Shown here piece by piece: positions 14,201-26,200 of a stretch of DNA of 64,000 bases; the first letter of the stretch is position 1; each line of letters starts with the position of its first letter. Source of the DNA: Seriola aureovittata (taxonomy: Eukaryota; Chordata; Actinopteri; Carangiformes; Carangidae); assembly GCF_021018895.1 (NCBI RefSeq), contig NC_079364.1, positions 13,002,385-13,066,384 of the forward strand, given 5' to 3'. Both the position numbers and the translations under genes were made by a program. Under the pieces are notes generated by a model. The model saw nothing but the letters and a program-made list of their open reading frames with translations. It was not told where the DNA came from and ran no database searches.

Positions 14201-17200
14201 ATGACATATTTATGCCTTACTATACTATGACATTTGTAAGCCTTATCATACCATGATGTTTCATGCCTTACTATACTGCTATGTTTGTATGCCTTTTTTG
14301 GCATTTTTATGCCTTGCTATACTATGACATTTTTAGGACAATTTTTTTCCTTACTGTACTATGACTATCTTTTGGCAATTTAATGCCTTACTATACTATG
14401 ACGTTTTTATGACGTTTTATGCCTTACTATATTATGACATTTTTTGACATTTTAATGCCTTACTATACTAATACGTTTTTAGCATTTTTATGCCTTACTA
14501 TACTATGACTTTTTTTGGCATTTTTATAACTTACTATCCTATGACGTTTTTATTCATTAATATACTATGACGTTTTTAGACATTTTTATGCCTTAATATA
14601 CTAATGCGTTTTTGGCATTTTTATACCTTACTATACCATGACGTTTTATGACGTTTTTATGCCTTACTATACTATGACGTTTAATAACATTTTATGCATT
14701 ATTATGCTATAACATTTTGTGCCTTTATATATTGAGAAGTTTTTATGATGTTTTATGCTATACTATACTATGACGTTTTTAGACATTTTTATACCTTACT
14801 ATACTATGATGTTTTTTGACGTTTTTATGCCTTACTATACTATGACATTTTATGCCTTATTATATTATGATGTTTTGTGCCTTACTATACCATGTCTTAC
14901 TATATATTTTTACAACTTACTATACTATGACATTTTATGCCTTACTATATTATGACGTTTTTAGACGTTTTAATGCCTAACTATACTATGACTTTTTTGG
15001 CATTTGAAACCTTACTATACTATGACATTTTAATGCATTACTATATTATGACGTTTTATGCCTTACAATACTATGACGTTTTTAGACATTTTTATGCCTT
15101 ACTATACTGTGACTTTTTTTGACGTTTTTATGCCGTTTTTATGCCTTAATATACTAATGCATTTTTGGCATTTTTATGCCTTACTATACTATGACGTTTT
15201 TATGTCATTTTTATGCCTTACTATACTATGACTTTTTTTGGCATTTTAAACCTTACTATACTATGTCATTTTAATGCATAGTAATACATTAAAATGCCTT
15301 ACTATACTACGACATTTTTATGCCGTTTTTATACCTTACTGTCCTATGACGTTTTTAAACATTTTAATGCCTTACTATACTATGACATTTTATGCCTTTC
15401 CTGTACTATGACGTTTTTATGACATATTTATGCCTTACTATACTATGACATTTGTAAGCCTTATCATACCATGATGTTTCATGCCTTACTATACTACTAT
15501 GTTTGTATGCCTTTTTTGGCATTTTTATGCCTTGCTATACTATGACATTTTTAGGACAATTTTTTTCCTTACTGTACTATGACTATGTTTTGGCAATTTA
15601 ATGCCTTACTATACTATGACGTTTTTATGCCGTTTTTATGCCTTACTATATTATGACATTTTTTGACATTTTAATGCCTTACTATACTAATACGTTTTTA
15701 GCATTTTTATGCCTTACTATACTATGACTTTTTTTAGGCATTTTTATAACTTACTATCCTATGACGTTTTTATTCATTAATATACTATGAAGTTTTTAGA
15801 CATTTTTATGCCTTACTATACTATGACGTTTTTTGACGTTTTTATGCCGTTTTTATACCTTACTATACCATGACGTTTTTATGCCTTACTATACTATGAC
15901 GTTTAATAACATTTTATGCATTATTATGCTATAACATTTTGTGCCTTTATATATTGAGAAGTTTTTATGATGTTTTATGCTATACTATACTATGACGTTT
16001 TTAGACATTTTTATACCTTACTATACTATGACGTTTTTTGACGTTTTTATGCCTTACTATACTATGACATTTTATGCCTTATTATATTATGATGTTTTGT
16101 GCCTTACTATACCATGTCTTACTATATATTTTTACAACTTACTATACTATGACATTTTATGCCTTACTATATTATGACGTTTTTAGACGTTTTAATGCCT
16201 AACTATACTATGACTTTTTTGGCATTTGAAACCTTACTATACCATGACATTTTAATGCATTACTATATTATGACGTTTTATGCCTTACAATACTATGACG
16301 TTTTTAGACATTTTTATGCCTTACTATACTGTGACTTTTTTTGACGTTTTTATGCCTTAATATACTAATGCATTTTTGGCATTTTTATGCCTTACTATAC
16401 TATGACGTTTTTATGTCATTTTTATGCCTTACTATACTATGATTTTTTTTGGCATTTTAAACCTTACTATACTATGTCATTTTAATGCATAGTAATACAT
16501 TAAAATGCCTTACTATACTACGACATTTTTATGCCGTTTTTATACCTTACTGTCCTATGACGTTTTTAAACATTTTAATGCCTTACTATACTATGACATT
16601 TTATGCCTTTCCTGTACTATGACGTTTTTATGACATATTTATGCCTTACTATACTATGACATTTGTAAGCCTTATCATACCATGATGTTTCATGCCTTAC
16701 TATACTACTATGTTTGTATGCCTTTTTTGGCATTTTTATGCCTTGCTATACTATGACATTTTTAGGACAATTTTTTTCCTTACTGTACTATGACTATGTT
16801 TTGGCAATTTAATGCCTTACTATACTATGACGTTTTTATGACGTTTTTATGCCGTTTTTATGCCTTACTATATTATGACATTTTTTGACATTTTAATGCC
16901 TTACTATACTAATACGTTTTTTGACGTTTTTATGCCTTACTATACTATGACATTTTATGCCTTATTATATTATGATGTTTTGTGCCTTACTATACCATGT
17001 CTTACTATATATTTTTACAACTTACTATACTATGACATTTTATGCCTTACTATACTATGACGTTTTTATGCCGTTTTTATGCCTTACTATATTATGACAT
17101 TTTTTGACATTTTAATGCCTTACTATACTAATACGTTTTTAGCATTTTTATGCCTTACTATACTATGACTTTTTTTGGGCATTTTTATAACTTACTATCC

Positions 17201-20200
17201 TATGACGTTTTTATTCATTAATATACTATGACGTTTTTAGACGTTTTTAGACATTTTTATGCCTTAATATACTAATGCGTTTTTGGCATTTTTATACCTT
17301 ACTATACCATGACGTTTTATGACGTTTTTATGCCTTACTATACTATGACGTTTAATAACATTTTATGCATTATTATGCTATAACATTTTGTGCCTTTATA
17401 TATTGAGAAGTTTTTATGATGTTTTATGCTATACTATACTATGACGTTTTTAGACATTTTTATACCTTACTATACTATGACATTTTATGCCTTACTATAT
17501 TATGACATTTTATGCCTTGCTATACTATGACGTTTTATGACATTTTATGCCTTACTATACTGTGGCATTTTTATGCCTTGCTATACTATGACGTTTTATG
17601 ACATTTTATGCCTTACTATACTATGGCGTTTTTTGGCATTTTTATGCATTGCTATACTATGACATTTTAATGCATTACTATATTATAATGTTTTATGCCT
17701 TTCCATTCTATGACATCTTTTGACGTTTATATGCCTTACTATACTATGACTTTTTTTGAGCATTTTTATAACTTACTATACCATGACATTTTATGCCTTA
17801 CTATACTATGACTTTTTTTGGCAATTTAATTTCTTACTATAATATACCTTTTTATGCCGTTTTTATGCAATTATTTTTGCCTTACTATACTGTGACTTTT
17901 TTAAATTTTTATGCCTTATTATACTATGACGTTTTATGCCTTACTATACTATGAAATTTTTATGAATTTATTTTGCCTAACAATACTTTGATGGTTTTAT
18001 GCAGTTTTCATGCCTTACTATACTATGTTTTTTGACATTTTTATGCCTTACTATACTATGACATTTTATGCCTTGCTATACTGTGACGTTTTTATGACAA
18101 TTTGCCTTGCTATACTAATACTTTTTTTTTTTTTGTTGCATTTTTATGCCTTACTATATTATGACGTTTTATGACATTTTATGCCTTACTATACTGTGAC
18201 GTTTTTATGACAATCTATGCCTTATTATACTTTGACATTTTATGCCTTACTATATTATGACATTTTATGCCTTACTCTACTGTGGCATTTTTATGCCTTG
18301 CTATACTATGACGTTTTATGACATTTTATGCCTTACTATACTATGGCGTTTTTTGGTATTTTTATGCCTTGCTATACTATGACATTTTAATGCATTACTA
18401 TATTATAATATTTTATGCCTTTCTATTCTATGACATCTTTTGACGTTCATATGCCTTACTATACTATGACTTTTTTTTGGCATTTTTATAACTTACTATA
18501 CCATGACGTTTTATGATTTTTTATGCCTTACTATACTATGATGTTTTTTGGCGTTTTTATACCTTACTATACTATGACATTTTTATGAAAATGTTTTGCC
18601 TTACAATACTTTGATGGTTTTATGCAGTTTTTATGCCTTACTATACTATGTTTTCTGACCTATTTATGCCTTATTATACTATGACATTTTATACCCTACT
18701 ATACTATGACTGGGGACCAGAACATATAGAAAGAAGCCAGACAGGGACACCAAATTAAGAACAAGTTTATTTCAAACATAGCCAAAAATGTAATGTACTC
18801 AACAGAAGTAAAGGAAACAAGAAGGGTGGAGATCCCTGCCAAAAAGAACATAAGAAGGGGAGGCCTCTGAGCCAGTCTCACCATGGTCCATTGCAACTGA
18901 AACTCAAAACTAACCTAAACAAAAACTGATAACTGAACTACCAGTGATTTCCAACCCTCCAACTAAGATATGTAACTATCACAACAAAAACCAGCAATTT
19001 GGAACATGCTGGAGAACGAGGATCAGGTTGGGAGGAGATTCCGCTCCCAAGCACTTGACAGGTAGGTGGCAACTGTGACAGCAGGGGCCCTCTCCGCTCA
19101 AAAGTCCCTCCTCTTATGTCAGCACGTAATTGACACCAGGTGTGCACAGGCCCTGGACTCCTATTGGAGAGACAGGTAAAGAGAGAGAGAGAGAGGGAGA
19201 GAAAAAAAACAAAAAGAAAACCCTGAGAATGTTGTCCAACAGCAATCTGGAGCCGCTTGTAATACTTACTATACTAAGACTTTACTATGGTGTTTTTTGC
19301 CTTACTATACTAGGAGGTTTTTTTGGCATTTTTATGCCATACTATACTATGACGTTTTTTTAAAAATGTTTTTACCTCTTACTATCCTATGGCATTTTTA
19401 TGCCTCATTATGCTATGACTATTTAATAAAATTGAATACCTTACTATACTACGGCATTTTATGCCTGGCTATAGGATTACCTTTTTTGACGTTTTCACGC
19501 ATTACTATACTATGACATTTTTATAACTTTTTTATGCCTCCTATACTATGACGTTTTTTTTTTTTTTTACATTTTTATGCCTTACTATACAATAACATCA
19601 AAATGTCTTACTATATTATGACATTTTTCGATGTTTTCATCCCTTACTATACTTAGATGTTTTTTGGCATTTTTATGCCTTGCTATACTATGGCGTTTTT
19701 AATGCCTGACTATGCTATGACTAATAAAATTGAATGCTTTACAATACTAACTTTTTTTATACCTTACTATACTATGATGTCTTTCTGACATTTTATGCCT
19801 TACCATTCTGTGGCTTTTTTTTACGTTTTCATGCCTTACTACACTATGACATTTTTTGGCATTTTTATGCCTTACTGTACTATGACGTTTTTATGACAAT
19901 TTTTTGCCTTACTATACTAATGCGTTTTTTTTTTTTTTTTTTTTTGCATTTTTTTTTTGCATTTTTTTTTTTTGCATTTTTATGCCTTACTATACTGTGA
20001 CTTTTTTTGACGTTTATATGCCTTACTATACTATGACTTTTTTTTTGGCATTTTTATAACTTACTATACTATGACGTTTTATGCCTTACTATACTATGAT
20101 GTTTTTTGATGTTTTTTATGCCTTACTATACTATGACATTTTATGCCTTACTATATTATGACATTTTATGCCTTGCTATACTGTGACGTTTTATGACATT

Positions 20201-23200
20201 TTATGCCTTACTATACTATGGAGGTTTTGGCATTTTTATGCCTTGCTATACTATAACGTTTTTTTTATGTTTTTATCCCTTACTATACTATGACGTTTTT
20301 TTAAGTTGTTCTGCCTTACTATACTATTACTTTTTTTGGGCATTTTTATAACTTACTATACTATGATGTTTTTATGACAATTTGCCTTGCTATACTAATA
20401 CTTTTTTTTTTTTTGTATTTTTATGCCTTACTTTACTGTGAGTTTTTTTTGGCATTTTATGCCTAACTATACTATGCCGTTTTATGACTTTTTATGGCTT
20501 GCTATACTATGACGTTTTATGACATTCTCTGCCTTACTATACTAATGCGTTTTTTTTTGGTTTTTTTTTTTGCATTTTCTATGCCTTACTATACTGTGAC
20601 TTTTTTTGACGTTTATATGCCTTACTATACTATGACTTTTTTTTTGGCATTTTTATAACTTACTATACTATGACGTTTTATGCCTTACTATACTATGATG
20701 TTTTTTGATGTTTTTATGCCTTACTATACTATGACATTTTATGCCTTACTATATTATGACATTTTATGCCTTGCTATACTATGACGTTTTATGACATTTT
20801 ATGCCTCACTATACTATGGCGATTTTGGCATTTTTATGCCTTGCTATACTATAACGTTTTTTTTAATGTTTTTATCCCTTACTATACTATGACGTTTTTT
20901 TAAGTTGTTCTGCCTTACTATACTATGACATTTTAATGCATTACTATATTATAATGTTTTATGCTTTACTATACTATGACGTTTTTTGATGTCTATATGC
21001 CTTACTATACTATGACTTATTTTGGTCATTTTTATAACTAACTATACCATGACGTTTTATGACATTTTATACCTTACTATACTATGACATTTTTATGAAA
21101 ATGTTTTGCCTTACAATACTATGACGGTTTTATGCCTTATTTTGCCTTACTATACTATGATGTTTTTATGACAATTTGCTTTGCTATATTAATACTTTTT
21201 TTTTTTTTTTGCATTTTCTATGCCTTACTATACTGTGTCTTTTCTTGACGTTTTATGCCTTACTATACTATGATGTTTTTTGATGTTTTTATGCCTTACT
21301 ATACTATGACATTTTATGCCTTACTATACTATGACGTTTTATGACATTTTATGCCTTACTATACTATGACGTTTTTTTTAAGTTGTTCTGCCTTACTATA
21401 CTATGACATTTTAATGCATCACTATATTATAAGGTTTTGTGCCTTACTATACTATGACGTTTTATGACATTTTATGCCTTACTATACTATGACGTTTTTT
21501 GACGTTTTTATGCCTTACTATACTATGACGTTTTATGACATTTTATGCCTTACTATACTATGACGTTTTATGACATTTTATGCCTTACTATACTATGATT
21601 CTTTTATGCCATTTTATGCCTTACTTTGACTTTTATGCCGATTTTATGATTTCCTCTATACTATGAAGTTTTTTGATGTTTTTACACCTTACTGTATTTT
21701 GGCATTTTTATACCTTACCATACTATAACGTCAAATGCCTCACTATACTATGACATTTTATGCCTTACTATACAATGACCTTTTTTTTGACATTTTTATG
21801 CCTTACTATACTATGACATTTTAAAACATTTTATGCCTTACAATACTATGTTGTTTTTTGACGTTTTTATGCCTTACTATACTATGACATTTTTATGAAA
21901 ATTTTTCCCTAACAATACTATTATGGTTTTATGCAGTTTTTATGCCTTACTATACTAATGCACTTTTTTTTTTTTTTGAATTTTTATGCCTTACTATACT
22001 GTGACTTTTTTTGACATTTATATGCCTTACTATAGTATGACTTTTTATGACATTTTTATGAAAATTTTTCCCTAACAATACTATTATGGTTTTATGCAGT
22101 TTTTATGCCTTACTATACTAGTGCACTTTGTTTTTTTTATGTTTTTATCCCTTACTATACTATGACGTTTTTTTAAGTTGTTCTGTCTTACTATATTATG
22201 ACATTTTAATGCATTACTATATTATAATGTTTTATGCTTTACTATACTATGACGTTTTTTGACGTTTATATTCCTTACTATACTATGACTTTTTTTGGGC
22301 ATTTTTATAACTTACTATACCATGACATTTTTTGACATTTTATGCCTTACGACTATGACATTATTATGAACATTTTTTGCCTTACAATACTATGATGGTT
22401 TTATGCAGTTTCTATGCCTTACTATACTATGATGTTTTTATGACAATTTGCCTTGCTATACTAATACTTTTTTTTTTTTTGCATTTTTATGCCTTACTAT
22501 ACTGTGACTTTTTTTGACGTTTATATGCCTTACTATACTATGACTTTTTTTTGGCATTTTTATAACATACTATACCATGACGTCTTATGACATTTTATGC
22601 CTAACTATACGATGACGTTTTTTTTAGGCATTTTGATAACTTACTATACCATGACGTTTTACACCTTAATATACTATGACATTTTATGCCTTACTATACT
22701 ATGATTTTTTTTTTGGCATTTTTATAACTTACTATACTATGACGTTTTATGCCTTACTATATTATGACTTTTTTTTTTAAGGCATTTTTATAACTTACTA
22801 TACCATGACGTTTTACACCTTAATATACTATGACATTTTATGCCTTACTATACTATGACGTTTTTTGATATTTATATTGCCTTACTATACTATGATTTTT
22901 TTTTTGGGCATTTTTATAACTTACTATATTATGACATTTTATGCCTTGCTATACTATGACGTTTTATGACATTTTATGCCTCACTATACTGTGGCATTTT
23001 TTGGGGGCATTTTTATTCCTTTGCTATACTATAACGTGTTATGAGATTTTATGCCTTACTATACTATGGCCTTTTTTTTTTTTGATGTTTTTATCCCTTA
23101 CTATACTATGGCGTTTTTTTAAGTTGTTCTGCCTTACTATACTATGACATTTTAATGCATTACTATATTATAATGTTTTATGCTTTACTATACTATGACG

Positions 23201-26200
23201 TTTTTTGACGTTTATATTCCTTACTATACTATGACTTTTTTTGGGGCATTTTTATAACTTACTATACCATGACGTTTTTTTGACATTTTATGCCTTACTA
23301 TACTATGACATTTTTATGAACATTTTTTGCCTTACAATACTATGATGGTTTTATGTAGTTTCTATGCCTTACTATACTATGATGTTTTTATGACAATTTG
23401 CCTTGCTATACCAATACTTTTTTTTTTTTGCATTTTTATGCCTTACTATACTGTGACTTTTTTTGACGTTTATATGCTTTACTATACTATGACTTTTTTT
23501 TTGCATTTTTATAACTTACTATACCATGACGTTTTATGACATTTTATGCCTTACTATACTATGACATTTTTATTAAAATTTTTTGCCTTACAATACTATG
23601 ATGGTTTTATGCAGTTTTTATGCCCTACTGTACTAATGCGCTTTTTTTTTGCATTTTTATATCTTACTATACGATGACTCTTTTATGCCATTTTTATGCC
23701 TTACTATGACTTTTTTATGCCGATTTTATGATTTCCTCTATACTATGAAGTTTTTTGATGTTTTTACACCTTACTGTATTTTGGCATTTTTATACCTTAC
23801 CATACTATGACATTTTAAAACATTTTATGCCTTACTATACTATGACTTTTTTATGCCTCCTATACAATGACGTTTTTTTTTTAATTTTTATGCCTTACTA
23901 TACTATGACATTTTTATGAAAATTTTTTGCCTTACTATACTAATGCGCTTTTTTTTTGCATTTTTATGCCTCACTATACTGTGACGTTTTTCTGACATTT
24001 TATGCGTTACTATTCTATGATGTTTTTTGACGTTTTCATGCCTTACTATACTGACATTTTATGTCTCACTGTATTATCTTTTATGCCTTACTATTCTATG
24101 ACGTTTTTATGCCTTACTATACTGTGACGTTTTTATGACATTTTATGCCTTATCATACTTTGATGTTTTATGCCTTACTATACTATGACGTTTTTATTAC
24201 ATTTTATGCCTTACTATTCTATGATGTTTTTTGACGTTTTCATGCCTTACCATACTATGACATTTTATGCCTCACTGTATTATCTTTTATGCCTCAGTAT
24301 TCTATGACGTTGTTATGCCTTGCTATACTATGACGTTTTATGACATTTTATGCCTTATTTTTATGACTTTTTATGCCTTACTTTACTATGACATTTTTAT
24401 GCCTAACTATACTATGTCGTTTTTATGACTTTTATTGCCTTACTTGTATGATGTTGTTGTATGTTACTATATTATGACTCTTAACAGGTAAGCTTGGTGG
24501 TGCAATGGTTAGAGCTAATGCCCTGCAACAAGGAGGCTGGGGTTTAAAGCCCGATAAAACTCTCACATTCAAAAAACATTCACATTAGGTCAAAAGGACC
24601 CTCTAATACCTTACAGTACTTTAACTCTATACACCTTACTATACTTTCTCTTTTTTATGACTTTTTATACGTTACTATACCATGACGTTGTTATGACTTT
24701 TTATGCCTTACTATACTATTTGATTTTTATGATTTTTTAAGCCTTACTATACTATATTGTTTTCATGACATTGTAAGCCTTATATACTATGTCTTTTTGT
24801 TATGACTTTTAGTGCCTTACTATACTATGTCGTTTTTATGACTTTGCCTATGACATTTTTATGCCTTACTATATTATGTTGTTTTTATGACTTTTTTTGC
24901 CTTACTATACTATGTTGTTTTCATTACTTTTTTTGCCTTACTCTACTTTGTTATTTTTGACATTGTATGCCTTACTATACTATGACGTTTTGACATTTTA
25001 TACCTTAATATACTATGACATTTTATGCCTTACTATAATATGACGTTTTTATGACAATTTTTTGCTTTACCATACTAATGCGTTTTTTGTTTTTGTTTTT
25101 TTGCATTTTTATGCCTTACTATGACTCTTTTATGCCATTTTTATGCCTTAATATGACTTTTTTATGCCATTTTTTGATGGTTTTACGCCTTACTGTATTT
25201 TGGCATTTTTATACCTTACCATACTATAACGTCAAATGCCTCACTATACTATGACATTTTATGCCTTACTATACAATGACCTTTTTATGCCTCCTATCCT
25301 ATATATATTTTTTGAAATTTTTATGCCTTACTATACTATGTTGGTTTTATGACTTTTTGTACCTTACAATACCATGTCGTTTTATGACTTTTCGTGCCTT
25401 ACGATACTATGTAGTTTTTATGACTTTTTGTGCCTTACTATACTATGATGTTTTGACATTTTATACCTTAATATACTATGACATTTTATGCCTTACTATA
25501 ATATGACGTTTTTTGATGTTTATATGCCTTACTATATTATGATTTTTTTTTGGCATTTTTATAACTTACTATACTATGGCGTGTTTTGGCATTTTATGCC
25601 TTACTATACTATGGCGTTTTTTGGCTTTTTTATGCCTTACTATGTTATAACATTTTTATAGTTAGTATAGTTTGACGATTTTTGACGTTTTTTATGCCAT
25701 TACTATACTCTGGCGTTTCTTTTATGACTTACAATACTATGAATTTTTATGCCTTACTATACTATACTTTAAGAAGGAAAAGGATTAGTTGAATGATACG
25801 TTAATGTATTATCAGGGTCAATACAGGACTCCATCTCATAATTATTTGGGGAATTAGTGTATATGTTATTTTCCCCATCTCAAAGTTGCTTTTTGCATAT
25901 ATATATATATATATATATTGAATAAGGAAGAATCAGGTTTCAACCAACAAACTTGTATTGTAATATACTCAATTGATTCGTAACAGATAGATTCTCCATC
26001 ATAACCTTCTTGGATCACATCGAAGGAGGACAAGTACTGGACATTTGTGGCTTGAATTCTTGGTGGTTTTAAATCTTCTTTTTCTGTTTATAGACATAGA
26101 TACAGCATACGGAGAGGACTGTCGACCAAGGTACCATTCAGTTCTGGAGCTGCGTCAGACTCGTATTATCTGGAAGAACTGCCTCATCCTCAGCTTCACT

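Larger units (their letters stand above)
11067..25770. repeat. Large intronic satellite array, ~35-bp unit with higher-order structure
   Basis: About 14 kb of tandem variants of one AT-rich unit. The clearest copies (around 21440-21600) are 35-36 bp: CTTACTATACTATGACGTTT followed by TATGACATTTTATGC. Shorter 22-26 bp versions and versions with long T runs (for example 12609-12640 and 19926-19945) are mixed in. From 11.6 to 17.5 kb the units form a higher-order repeat. The landmark GAGAAG after TATATT recurs at 11691, 12197, 13526, 14734, 15956 and 17405, so spacings are 506, 1329, 1208, 1222 and 1449 bp. The right half (19262-25770) has its own internal segmental copies (for example near 21631 and 23720). 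The array fills intron 5 of the transporter gene. Open frames seen in it are by-products of the repeat and are not genes. Confidence 0.95.

Noticed and set aside
11712..17060. Repeated open frames of 60-80 codons rich in Y, M, T, F and L in the array
   Set aside because: They follow from the satellite unit lacking stops in one frame. They recur with the higher-order repeat and have no start context, splice sites or protein similarity.
11067..25770. CRISPR-like array
   Set aside because: The units are directly adjacent variants with no unique spacers of constant length, and the setting is a vertebrate intron.
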